Of a stretch of DNA of 64,000 nucleotides, positions 36,853 to 45,442 are shown piece after piece. The notes beneath the pieces were generated by a model. The model ran no database searches. It saw nothing but the letters and a program-made list of their open reading frames with translations, and had not been told where the DNA came from. Source of the stretch: Alphaproteobacteria bacterium. Lineage in GTDB: Bacteria; Pseudomonadota; Alphaproteobacteria; UBA8366; Aestuariispiraceae. The first letter of the stretch is position 1. The number at the start of each line of letters is the position of its first letter. Location of the stretch: positions 62,001-126,000 of the forward strand of contig JASJDC010000004.1 of NCBI GenBank assembly GCA_030065235.1, given 5' to 3'. Position numbers and translations under genes: made by a program.

Positions 36853-38088
36853 TTAGAACTTCACCCGTGCGCCGCCCATGACAGCGAACACGTCATCCGG
36901 GTCCGATACACCGCTGCGTTCCAGCTCAAAGTTGCGCAGTCCGAGATAGAGATCGGCAGCCGCTGCGTCGACCTGCTGGACATAGTAAGCGCCATAGGCC
37001 GTCGCTTCGTCGCCCGCCGTATCGACATCCTCGTTATAAGCATAATCCACGGCGACGGCCGAATCGCCGAAATCAAACACGCTGAACTTATAACCGACCT
37101 TGCCGTAATAGAAGGTCGCATCGAGATCGGACCGGATCGCATCGTCCCGCTCCGCATAGGCGCCGGTCAGGGTGAAGCCGCTGATATCGGCAGAAACCGA
37201 CCCGCCGTAAGAATCGTCATTATTGGACTTCTCGGCATAGAAGACCGCCGCGCGCAGCGTCGTGTTGTCGAACTTCCCGCTGAACCGGACCGCTCCGTCA
37301 TATTGATCGTTTCGGCCATAGGATCCCGACACCGTGAACCCTGCGAACTGAGGCGAGTCGTATCGCAGCCGGTCGTCCCGGCCGAGTCCGTCCAAATTGT
37401 CGAAGGCGTCGTTCACCGTCGTGGTTGTTCCGCCGAAATTGATCCCGCCGGCGATCGATGCGGTGTCGCTGTAGCCGACAATATCCGTGCCGGAGAGATC
37501 GACTTCGGTGGATCCATCCGACGCGGTCGAGCCCTGCCCAAGCCAGACCTTCCCCCATTTTTTGCTTGATGCGAACAGATCCAAATGCCGTTCATTCAGA
37601 TCGAAGCCGCCGCTATCGTCGTCGAAGCCGGTATTGGCGGACGAATCGGATTCGACCTCGAGCTCGATCCGCGTTCCGACCGTGACGTCTTCATTGATGT
37701 CCGCCTCGCCCTCAAACCGAAAACGGGTCGATGAGGCGTCATTATCGACCGGCATCAGATCGGATTCATCGCTGTTATCGGCATATTGCAACGCACGGTT
37801 GACTTGGCCGCTGATCTTCAGACGCACCCGGTCTGTACCGGAACTCACCACCGCTTCGCCGTCGCCGCCGCCAGAGCTCTGCGCAGCGGCCTTGGCGGCC
37901 TCGGCCTTGGCCGCTGCGACCTCGGCCGCCTGTTCCGCCTGCTTCGCCTCCAATTCTTGAAGCCGCTGCGTCAGCGCCTCCAACTGCGCCTTCAGCGCTT
38001 CGATATCCGAATCCTGCGCCAGCGCCGGACCCGACACGCCCAAAAGCGCCGCCGCGCTGACTCCAACCATGAATGACTTAAACGTCAT
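36853..38088 (-). CDS. Outer-membrane porin
   Basis: A 411-residue porin with a signal peptide (MTFKSFMVGVSAAALLGVSGPALA), then a coiled coil (IEALKAQLEALTQRLQELEAKQ, about 28-50) followed by an Ala-rich stretch, and a beta-barrel. VRLKISGQVNRAL opens the barrel, STRFRFEGEADINEDVTVGTRIELE follows, and the C-terminal VKF ends in Phe as BAM substrates do. GGGAGGG lies 7 bases before the ATG. It allows diffusion of small solutes; selectivity is unknown. The upstream region holds two long palindromes and is shared with the divergent frmA. Confidence 0.88.
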   Translation of the reverse strand: MTFKSFMVGVSAAALLGVSGPALAQDSDIEALKAQLEALTQRLQELEAKQAEQAAEVAAAKAEAAKAAAQSSGGGDGEAVVSSGTDRVRLKISGQVNRALQYADNSDESDLMPVDNDASSTRFRFEGEADINEDVTVGTRIELEVESDSSANTGFDDDSGGFDLNERHLDLFASSKKWGKVWLGQGSTASDGSTEVDLSGTDIVGYSDTASIAGGINFGGTTTTVNDAFDNLDGLGRDDRLRYDSPQFAGFTVSGSYGRNDQYDGAVRFSGKFDNTTLRAAVFYAEKSNNDDSYGGSVSADISGFTLTGAYAERDDAIRSDLDATFYYGKVGYKFSVFDFGDSAVAVDYAYNEDVDTAGDEATAYGAYYVQQVDAAAADLYLGLRNFELERSGVSDPDDVFAVMGGARVKF

Positions 38089-38137
38089 ACAACCCTCCCT
38101 CTCGTGCATCGCAGACACGCAAACCTACAGAAATCAA

Positions 38138-38153
38138 TCTATCGAACGATAGA
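38138..38153. promoter_or_regulatory. Perfect palindrome upstream of the porin gene
   Basis: TCTATCG-AA-CGATAGA is a perfect 7-base inverted repeat with a 2-base centre, about 50 bases upstream of the porin start. Its compact dyad is typical of a dimeric repressor operator. No regulator is nearby to pair with it. Confidence 0.4.
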
Positions 38154-38209
38154 ATGAACCCTGTCCAAACAATCAGGAGAATCGCGTTGCACTCGCACAG
38201 TTTCATAAC

Positions 38210-38233
38210 GACTGTGACGAATAGGTCACAGTC
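38210..38233. promoter_or_regulatory. Perfect 9-base inverted repeat in the porin-frmA region
   Basis: GACTGTGAC-GAATAG-GTCACAGTC is a perfect 9-base inverted repeat with a 6-base spacer. It contains TGTGA and TCACA, the CRP half sites, but separated by 8 rather than 6 bases, so a CRP site is doubtful. It is a strong operator candidate midway between the porin and frmA. Confidence 0.45.
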
Positions 38234-38403
38234 CGGGACCAGCGCGAAGGATTTCAGCACTTTCAGCGATTCCTGCGCCGCGTCGAGGCCGGGAGCGCCC
38301 AACGACGCCGATTGAAGCCTTGCCGCCGAAATCGGAGCCTGTCACGGTTGGCCGATAAACCGCTGCGGGCCCCAAGCCATGCGGCGTTACAGGGAGAGGC
38401 ATC

Positions 38404-39513
38404 ATGGACGTCAAAGCCGCCGTCGCCTTCAAGGCGGGCGAACCGCTTTCCATCGAAACCGTTCAGCTCGAGGGACCGCGCGCGGGCGAGGTCCTGGTCG
38501 AGATCAAGGCGACCGGGATCTGCCACACCGACGAATTCACCCTGTCCGGCGCCGATCCGGAAGGGCTTTTCCCGGCCATTCTCGGACATGAGGGAGCAGG
38601 GGTCGTGGTCGATGTCGGGCCCGGCGTCACATCGCTAAAAAAGGGCGATCATGTCATCCCGCTCTACACGCCCGAATGCCGGGAATGCGACTATTGCCTG
38701 AACCCAAAGACCAATCTGTGTCAGGCGATCCGCGCGACCCAGGGCCAAGGCCTGATGCCAGACGGCAGTTCACGCTTTTCGATCGGCGGCGAGAAGCTGT
38801 TCCACTATATGGGCACCTCGACCTTCGCCAATTACACGGTCGCGCCGGAGATTGCGCTGGCCAAGGTTCGCGAGGACGCGCCTTTCGACAAGATCTGCTA
38901 TATCGGCTGCGGCGTCACCACCGGGATCGGCGCCGTGATCAACACGGCCAAGGTCGAGCCGGGATCGAATGTCGTCGTCTTCGGCCTCGGCGGGATCGGT
39001 CTGAATGTAATCCAGGGCGCCCGGCTGGTCGGCGCGAACATGATTGTCGGCGTCGATCTGAACCCGGCCAAACAGGCGATGGGCGAGCGCTTTGGCATGA
39101 CCCATTTCGTCAATCCGAAAGAAGTCGCGGACGATCTGGTCGCCCATCTGGTGGACCTCACCGGCGGCGGCGCCGACTACAGTTTCGAATGTATCGGCAA
39201 TGTCACGACCATGCGCCAGGCCCTGGAATGCGCGCACAAGGGCTGGGGCGAGAGCATCATCATCGGGGTCGCCGGGGCCGGTCAGGAAATCTCGACCCGG
39301 CCGTTCCAGCTTGTCACTGGCCGGTCCTGGCGCGGCACGGCCTTTGGCGGCGCGCGCGGCCGCACCGATGTGCCGAAAATCGTCGATTGGTATATGGACG
39401 GCAAAATCGAGATCGACCCGATGATCACCCACACGATGCCGTTGGAAGAGATCAACACCGGCTTCGACCTGATGCATAAGGGCGAGAGCATCCGCTCGGT
39501 CGTGGTCTACTAG
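38404..39513 (+). CDS. frmA: S-(hydroxymethyl)glutathione dehydrogenase (class III alcohol dehydrogenase)
   Basis: A 369-residue zinc enzyme that oxidises S-hydroxymethylglutathione to S-formylglutathione with NAD. The catalytic zinc site shows CHTDEFTLSG and GHEGAG, the structural zinc site has CRECDYCLNPKTNLC, and the NAD fold is VFGLGGIGLNVIQGAR. The class III pattern GICHTDE and the adjacent formylglutathione hydrolase fix the function as formaldehyde detoxification. frmB starts 3 bases after its stop. Confidence 0.95.
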   Translation: MDVKAAVAFKAGEPLSIETVQLEGPRAGEVLVEIKATGICHTDEFTLSGADPEGLFPAILGHEGAGVVVDVGPGVTSLKKGDHVIPLYTPECRECDYCLNPKTNLCQAIRATQGQGLMPDGSSRFSIGGEKLFHYMGTSTFANYTVAPEIALAKVREDAPFDKICYIGCGVTTGIGAVINTAKVEPGSNVVVFGLGGIGLNVIQGARLVGANMIVGVDLNPAKQAMGERFGMTHFVNPKEVADDLVAHLVDLTGGGADYSFECIGNVTTMRQALECAHKGWGESIIIGVAGAGQEISTRPFQLVTGRSWRGTAFGGARGRTDVPKIVDWYMDGKIEIDPMITHTMPLEEINTGFDLMHKGESIRSVVVY

Positions 39514-39516
39514 CGG

Positions 39517-40368
39517 ATGGGACTTCAGATCGAGCAGCAATGGGCCAGCTTCGGCGGCGTCCAGCGGGTCTATAGCCACGACAGCGACCAGACGCATTGC
39601 CGGATGGAATTCGCCGTCTACACCCCGCCGCAAGTCGGGGACGGGGCCGGGGCCGGGCCGGCGCCGGTCTTGTACTACCTCTCCGGCCTGACCTGCACCT
39701 GGGAGAACGCGACGACCAAGGCGGGCTGGCAGCGCGCGGCGGCGGAGCATGGCGTGATCATTGTCGCGCCTGACACCTCGCCGCGCGGCGAGAACGTACC
39801 CGATGCAGACCGCTACGACTTCGGATCAGGGGCCGGTTTCTATGTCGATGCGACCCGCCAACCATGGTCGAAACACTACCGCATGTATTCCTATATCACG
39901 CAGGAATTGACCGGCATCGTGGCGCGCGAGATCGTCGGCGCCGACCCGGCGCGGCAGGGAATACTTGGACATTCTATGGGCGGGCACGGCGCCCTGACCA
40001 TCGCCCTGAAGAATCCCGACCTGTTCAGATCGGTCTCGGCCTTTGCGCCGATCTCGTCGCCGATGCGCTGCCCCTGGGGCCAGGGCGCTCTCGGCGGCTA
40101 TTTGGGACAGGATGAGGCGGCTTGGGCGGAGTATGACGCCTGCGCCCTGATCGCGGCGCGCGGCTGGTCCGGCGACATCTTGGTCGATCAGGGCGCGGCT
40201 GACCAGTTCCTCGAGGAACAGCTCAAGCCAGAACTGCTGGAACAGGCCTGCGCCGAAGCCGGCGTCTCCCTGACCCTGCGCCGACAGCCCGGCTACGACC
40301 ACAGCTACTATTTCATCGCCAGCTTTATTGACGACCATATGCGCTGGCATATGGAGCGGCTGGTGTAA
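39517..40368 (+). CDS. frmB: S-formylglutathione hydrolase
   Basis: A 283-residue esterase-D type alpha/beta hydrolase, completing conversion of formaldehyde to formate. YYLSGLTCTWENATTKAG, APDTSPRGENVPDADRYDFGSGAGFYVDAT and the nucleophile elbow LGHSMGGHGALTIAL are diagnostic. The catalytic His is in PGYDHSYYFIASFI. It begins 3 bases after frmA, and its stop overlaps the start of the GST gene by one base, making a tight three-gene operon. Confidence 0.95.
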   Translation: MGLQIEQQWASFGGVQRVYSHDSDQTHCRMEFAVYTPPQVGDGAGAGPAPVLYYLSGLTCTWENATTKAGWQRAAAEHGVIIVAPDTSPRGENVPDADRYDFGSGAGFYVDATRQPWSKHYRMYSYITQELTGIVAREIVGADPARQGILGHSMGGHGALTIALKNPDLFRSVSAFAPISSPMRCPWGQGALGGYLGQDEAAWAEYDACALIAARGWSGDILVDQGAADQFLEEQLKPELLEQACAEAGVSLTLRRQPGYDHSYYFIASFIDDHMRWHMERLV

Positions 40369-41036
40369 TGACCGCCCCGACGGCGGCATGCACCCTCTAT
40401 GGCATGAGCCGCAGCGTCTATGTCCGCATCGCGCGGATGGCGCTGTTGGCGAAAGGCGTCGGATACGCGCTAGTCGAGATCGATCCATTCCGCGACCCGC
40501 CGGCCCCTGGCGCGGCGATGCTGCCGATGGGCAAGGTCCCGCTCTTCGAGCATCACGGCCGCCAAATCATCGAGACCCAGGCGATCGTGCGCTATATCGA
40601 CCGCGCCTTTGACGGGCCCGACCTTCAGCCCGCCGACCCGATCCTCGCCGCGCATCAGGACCAGATCATCGGCCTGTGCGACAGCGCGCTTTATCGCGCC
40701 TTGGTCTGGGATGTCTTCGTCGAGACGCAAGAAAACAATGACCCGCGCGTGATCAGCATAGGCGCGGCACAGACTATGCGCGCTCTGAAAGCCATTGATA
40801 CGCGCTGCATCCCGGACGCCGAGGGCGCGATTGGGGAGTCGCTGCTTGGCCGCCTCTGCCTGGCGGATTTCTTTCTGGCCGCGATGCTCGATTACGGGGC
40901 GCGCTGCGCTCCGGGCGCCGAGGCGATTGGGAAAGCCCCGCAGCTGGCGGATTGGTGGCGCCAGGCGCGAGAGCTGGGTTATGTTACCGCGACCCGACCG
41001 GAAGGCGGGTCATGGCCACCCGATCTCATTCCATGA
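40368..41036 (+). CDS. Glutathione S-transferase family protein
   Basis: A 222-residue protein whose ATG overlaps the frmB stop by one base. The thioredoxin-like N-terminal domain has TLYGMSRSVYVRIARMAL, the cis-proline MGKVPLFEHHG and ETQAIVRYIDRAF, which bind glutathione. The C-terminal helical domain includes LCLADFFLAAML. Coupling to frmA and frmB suggests it works with glutathione adducts in formaldehyde metabolism, perhaps like a glutathione-formaldehyde adduct enzyme, but this is inferred from position only. The usual N-terminal catalytic Ser/Cys/Tyr is not obvious. Confidence 0.83.
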   Translation: MTAPTAACTLYGMSRSVYVRIARMALLAKGVGYALVEIDPFRDPPAPGAAMLPMGKVPLFEHHGRQIIETQAIVRYIDRAFDGPDLQPADPILAAHQDQIIGLCDSALYRALVWDVFVETQENNDPRVISIGAAQTMRALKAIDTRCIPDAEGAIGESLLGRLCLADFFLAAMLDYGARCAPGAEAIGKAPQLADWWRQARELGYVTATRPEGGSWPPDLIP

Positions 41037-41157
41037 GAAGGAGTTGGTGCTTCGCTGCAACGCCGGGCGCGATTGAACCGCGCGCCGCCAATCCTTACGT
41101 TCCGATCATCCATCCCCTCCTTCGCCGTCCCGAGACGGCGCCGCACGGAAAGACGCC

Positions 41158-43812
41158 ATGAAGACCGATCAGCCGAAGACCATCCGCTTGGCCGACTATG
41201 CGCCGACGCCCTACGCCATCAACGCCGCGGCGCTGACCTTCGACCTCGATTTCCAGCGCACAGAGGTGACGTCGGTGCTGGAGATTGCGCGTCGGACCGG
41301 CGCGGAAGCGGAGCCGCTGATCCTCAATGGCGAGGCGCTGGAACTGCTTTCAATCGAGATTGATGGCGAAGCGCTTACGGCCGACGCGTATGAGATCGAC
41401 GAGGCGGCGCTGACCCTCTTCAATCCGCCAGGGTCTTTCCAACTGACCACCCGCGTCGCCATCGATCCGAGCGCCAATACGCGGCTGGAAGGGCTCTATC
41501 AGTCCAAGGACATGCTGTGTACGCAATGCGAGGCGGAGGGGTTTCGCCGGATCACCTACTATCTCGACCGACCGGATGTGATGGCGCCGTTCAGCGTGAC
41601 CCTAAGGGCCGATCCCGAGCGCTTCCCGGTCCTCTTGTCGAACGGCAATCCGGGGCCGACGCGGATGCTCGAGGATGGAAGGCGCGAGGCGATCTGGATC
41701 GATCCCTTCCCCAAGCCCGCCTATTTGTTCGCGCTCGTGGCCGGGGACCTGGCTGCGGTCGAAGACCATTTCACGACGCGATCCGGCCGCGATGTGGCGC
41801 TGACGATCTTCGTCGAGCATGGCGCGGAGCCGAAAGCCTGCTACGCCATGGACGCGCTGAAACGTTCGATGATCTGGGACGAGGAACGGTTCGGCCTGGA
41901 ATACGATCTCGACGTCTTCAACATCGTCGCCATCTCGCATTTCAATATGGGGGCGATGGAGAATAAGGGGTTGAACGTCTTCAACGCCAAATATGTGCTG
42001 GCGGACGCTGAGTCGGCGTCGGACATGGATTTCACCTTCATCGAATCCATCGTCGCGCATGAGTATTTTCACAACTGGACCGGGAACCGCGTGACTTGCC
42101 GCGACTGGTTCCAGCTGAGCCTGAAGGAAGGGCTGACGGTCTTCCGCGATCAGGAATTCACCTCTGACCAACGCTCGCGGCCGGTCAAGCGCATCCAGGA
42201 CGTGCGCTCTCTGCGCGCCCGGCAGTTCCCCGAGGACGCAGGGCCGCTGGCCCATCCCGTGCGGCCCGAAAGCTATATAGAGATCAACAATTTCTACACC
42301 GCGACCGTCTATGACAAAGGCGCCGAGGTGATCCGGATGATGCACACACTGCTGGGCGAGGACGGGTTCCAGAAGGGCATGAAACTGTATTTCGAGCGCC
42401 ATGACGGCGAGGCCGCGACCTGCGATCAATTCGCCGCCGCCATGGCCGACGCCAACAACCGCGATCTCGATCAATTCAAACGCTGGTATTCCCAAGCCGG
42501 CACCCCGGTGTTGCGCGTGGCGGCGGAGTATGACGAACCGACGCACCGCTTGCGTCTGCGTTTCTCGCAGCAGACGCCGGCCACGCCGAACCAGCCGGAG
42601 AAGGCGCCCTTCTACATCCCCTTCCGCGTCGGGCTGATCGGCCAAGACGGGGCCGAGATACCGTTAAACAGCCCATCCAACGCCATCGACGCAGACGGGT
42701 TGGCGCATCTGACCGAGGCGGAGCAGGAGATTATCTTCACCGGCGTGACCTCGCGGCCGGTTCTTTCCTTGAACCGGGGATTCAGCGCGCCGGTCCTGGT
42801 CGAATCCGATCAGAGCGACGCCGATCTCGCCTTCGCCATGACCCACGATATGGACGCGTTCGCCCGATGGGAGGCGGGGCAAACCTTGGCGCTACGTTTG
42901 ATCTCAGCCGTTGTTGACCGGCTGCTTGGCGGCGAGACGGATGCGGAGGCGATGATCGCCGAGACCGCCGGCGGTTTCATCACGGCGATGGGCGCCATCC
43001 TGACGGACCCCGAGGCCGATCCGGCCTTCAAATCCGCTGCGATGGCATTGCCGACCGAGGACTATATCGGCGAACGCGCGCCGGTCGTTCAGGTAGACGC
43101 AATTCACCAGGCAAGGCTTGCGCTGCGTCGGGCCATCGGCGCGGCGCTGGCGGAAGACTTGGCGCGGACCTATGCGGAAAACGCAGTCGAAGGGGCCTTC
43201 GCCCCGACAGCGGAGCAGGCGGGCAAGCGCGCGCTGAGGAACGCCGCCCTGTCCTATCTCTGCGCGGCCGGCGATGGCGACGCCAAGCGGCGCGCCCTCG
43301 ACGCCTATCGCGCGTCGGATAACATGACCGAGACCCTGATGGCGCTGAATCTGCTCTGCGAGACCGAAGGCGCCGAACGCGATGAGGCCTTGGCTCATTT
43401 TGAGGAAAGATGGCGCGACGATGAGCAGGTGATCGATAAATGGTTCGGAGTCCAGGCCATGGCGGCCGCGCCGAACACGCTGGCGCGCGTGCTCGAGTTG
43501 ATGAAGCACCCGGCCTTCGACATGAAGAATCCGAACAAGGTGCGGGCGCTGATCGGCGCCTTCGCCCATGGTGCGCCGGTGAACTTCCACGCCGCCAACG
43601 GCTCCGGCTATGAATTCCTGGCGGACCGGGTCATCGAGCTGGATTCGATCAATCCCCAGAACGCCGCGCGTATGCTGGGGCCGTTGGGCGCCTGGCGGCG
43701 CTACGACGCGGGGCGGCAAGCCAAGATGAAGGCGGCGCTGGAGCGCATCCTCGCCGTGCCGGTCTTGAGCCCGGACAGTTATGAGATCGCCAGCAAGAGC
43801 CTGAAAGCCTGA
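41158..43812 (+). CDS. pepN: Aminopeptidase N
   Basis: An 884-residue M1 zinc metallopeptidase of the gammaproteobacterial/alphaproteobacterial PepN type. The substrate-binding GAMEN is in FNMGAMENKGLNVFN, and the zinc motif HEXXH(X18)E is HEYFHNWTGNRVTCRDWFQ followed by LKEGLTVFRDQEF. The C-terminal helical domain (from about residue 545) matches in length. It removes N-terminal residues from peptides in the cytoplasm. It lies 121 bases after the GST gene, with its own likely promoter. Confidence 0.95.
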   Translation: MKTDQPKTIRLADYAPTPYAINAAALTFDLDFQRTEVTSVLEIARRTGAEAEPLILNGEALELLSIEIDGEALTADAYEIDEAALTLFNPPGSFQLTTRVAIDPSANTRLEGLYQSKDMLCTQCEAEGFRRITYYLDRPDVMAPFSVTLRADPERFPVLLSNGNPGPTRMLEDGRREAIWIDPFPKPAYLFALVAGDLAAVEDHFTTRSGRDVALTIFVEHGAEPKACYAMDALKRSMIWDEERFGLEYDLDVFNIVAISHFNMGAMENKGLNVFNAKYVLADAESASDMDFTFIESIVAHEYFHNWTGNRVTCRDWFQLSLKEGLTVFRDQEFTSDQRSRPVKRIQDVRSLRARQFPEDAGPLAHPVRPESYIEINNFYTATVYDKGAEVIRMMHTLLGEDGFQKGMKLYFERHDGEAATCDQFAAAMADANNRDLDQFKRWYSQAGTPVLRVAAEYDEPTHRLRLRFSQQTPATPNQPEKAPFYIPFRVGLIGQDGAEIPLNSPSNAIDADGLAHLTEAEQEIIFTGVTSRPVLSLNRGFSAPVLVESDQSDADLAFAMTHDMDAFARWEAGQTLALRLISAVVDRLLGGETDAEAMIAETAGGFITAMGAILTDPEADPAFKSAAMALPTEDYIGERAPVVQVDAIHQARLALRRAIGAALAEDLARTYAENAVEGAFAPTAEQAGKRALRNAALSYLCAAGDGDAKRRALDAYRASDNMTETLMALNLLCETEGAERDEALAHFEERWRDDEQVIDKWFGVQAMAAAPNTLARVLELMKHPAFDMKNPNKVRALIGAFAHGAPVNFHAANGSGYEFLADRVIELDSINPQNAARMLGPLGAWRRYDAGRQAKMKAALERILAVPVLSPDSYEIASKSLKA

Positions 43813-43919
43813 GCCAATATCCGATTTCTCGGCTTTGTGACTAGAACGGCCGGCGCCGCCGCCATAGATCAGGTCGCGAAGTCCCGATCCGGGACGAGGG
43901 TTCGAAAGGCGACTAGGCG

Positions 43920-45353
43920 ATGGCTGAGACAATCACGGCGGATATCTGCATCATCGGCGCGGGATCAGGCGGCCTGTCGGTCGCCGCGGGCGCCTCCCAG
44001 ATGGGCGCCAAAACGGTCCTGATCGAACGCGGCGCGATGGGCGGCGACTGCCTGAACACGGGCTGCGTGCCGTCGAAGGCCCTGATCGCCGCGGCGCATG
44101 CGGCGCACACATTCCGCGAGGCCGCCAAGTTCGGCGTCGCCGCCGCCGAGCCTGAAATCGACATGGCGAAAGTGCGCGATCATGTAAAAGGCGTGATCGA
44201 CGCCATCGCGCCGACGGATTCGGTCGAACGGTTCGAAGGGTTCGGCGTTCAGGTGCTTCAATCTTCTGCGCGCTTCATCTCCAACACCGAAGTCGCGACT
44301 GACGCCGGCGATCGCGTGAAGGCGAAAAATTTCGTTATCGCCACCGGCTCCAGTCCGATGGTCCCGCCGATCCCCGGACTCGCCGAAACGCCCTTCATGA
44401 CCAACGAGACGGTCTTCGATCTCGGCGAGAAGGTCGATCACCTGATCGTGGTCGGCGGCGGTCCGATCGGGACCGAACTGGCGCACGCCCATCGCCGTTT
44501 GGGCGCCAAGGTCACCGTGGTTGAGATGTTCGACATTCTCGGCCGCGACGACCCGGAATGTTCGGCGATCGTCAAGGAGCGTCTGCTCGAGGAAGGCTTG
44601 ATTTTCAAGGAACGGACCAAGGTTGTCTCGGTGGCTAAGACGGATCAGGGCGTCCAGGTCGAAGTCGACTCCGAACAAGGGCCGGAGACCCTGAACGGCA
44701 GTCACCTGCTGATCGCCGCCGGACGAACGCCCAATATCCAAGACCTTGATCTGGAGAAAGCGGGCGTCGCCTACACCAATCGCGGCGTCACCGTCGACCC
44801 ATCCCTGCGCACCAGCGCCAAGCGGATCTACGCCATCGGCGATGTCGCGGGCGGTCTGCAATTCACCCATATGGCGAACTATCACGCCGGCATTCTGATC
44901 CGGCAGATTCTGTTCAAGATGGGCTGGACGAAGGTCGATACGTCGGCCTTTCCCTGGGTGACCTACACCGACCCGGAACTCGCGCATGTCGGCATGAGTG
45001 AGGCGGACGCTTTGAAGGCCTATGGCAAGGGTGGATTCAAACTGCTGCGCTGGTCCTTTGACGAGAATGACCGGGCGCAGGCGGAACGCAGCACACATGG
45101 ACTGATCAAGGTCGTCACCGACGCTAAACGCCGGGTCAAGGGTGCGACCATCGCCGGACCGCATGCGGGCGAGTTGATCATGCCCTGGGTCATGGCGATC
45201 GGACTGAAGAAGAAGATCGGCGCCGTCGCCGGTCTGACCTTCCCCTACCCGACCCTCTCGGAAGTGTCGAAACGCGCCGCCGGCAGTTACTACACGCCGT
45301 CTCTGTTTTCGGAGAAAACCCGAAAGATCGTTCGGTTTCTAATGCGATTCTAG
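43920..45353 (+). CDS. FAD/NAD(P) disulfide oxidoreductase, dihydrolipoamide dehydrogenase-like, lacking the catalytic His
   Basis: A 477-residue class I pyridine nucleotide-disulfide oxidoreductase. CIIGAGSGGLSVAAGA binds FAD, GGDCLNTGCVPSKAL carries the redox-active cysteine pair, VVGGGPIGTELAHAHRRLGA binds NAD(P), and YAIGDVAGG is present. The C-terminal interface reads TFPYPTLSEVSKRA where lipoamide dehydrogenase has HxHPTLSE, so the base His is a Tyr. There is also no terminal vicinal Cys pair of mercuric reductase. It is thus one of the uncharacterised mercuric-reductase-like flavoproteins. The C-terminal extension (SLFSEKTRKIVRFLMRF) is basic and hydrophobic. Confidence 0.82.
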   Translation: MAETITADICIIGAGSGGLSVAAGASQMGAKTVLIERGAMGGDCLNTGCVPSKALIAAAHAAHTFREAAKFGVAAAEPEIDMAKVRDHVKGVIDAIAPTDSVERFEGFGVQVLQSSARFISNTEVATDAGDRVKAKNFVIATGSSPMVPPIPGLAETPFMTNETVFDLGEKVDHLIVVGGGPIGTELAHAHRRLGAKVTVVEMFDILGRDDPECSAIVKERLLEEGLIFKERTKVVSVAKTDQGVQVEVDSEQGPETLNGSHLLIAAGRTPNIQDLDLEKAGVAYTNRGVTVDPSLRTSAKRIYAIGDVAGGLQFTHMANYHAGILIRQILFKMGWTKVDTSAFPWVTYTDPELAHVGMSEADALKAYGKGGFKLLRWSFDENDRAQAERSTHGLIKVVTDAKRRVKGATIAGPHAGELIMPWVMAIGLKKKIGAVAGLTFPYPTLSEVSKRAAGSYYTPSLFSEKTRKIVRFLMRF

Positions 45354-45442
45354 CTGGTTTCCGCAGTTTCCGTGAAGATATACTCCCTCTAACGCCGACG
45401 AACCGGTCGGCGATCCAATCCTTGAGAATATGGGAGTTCATT

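Larger units (their letters stand above)
38089..38403. other. Divergent porin-frmA regulatory region
   Basis: The 315-base gap contains no credible coding region. It carries two palindromes described separately, at 38138-38153 and 38210-38233. The first is 50 bases upstream of the porin start and the second is about midway, so the region probably contains divergent promoters for the porin and the formaldehyde genes. Confidence 0.5.

Noticed and set aside
38210-38233. CRP binding site
   Set aside because: TGTGA and TCACA are present but separated by 8 bases instead of 6; kept only as an unspecified operator candidate.
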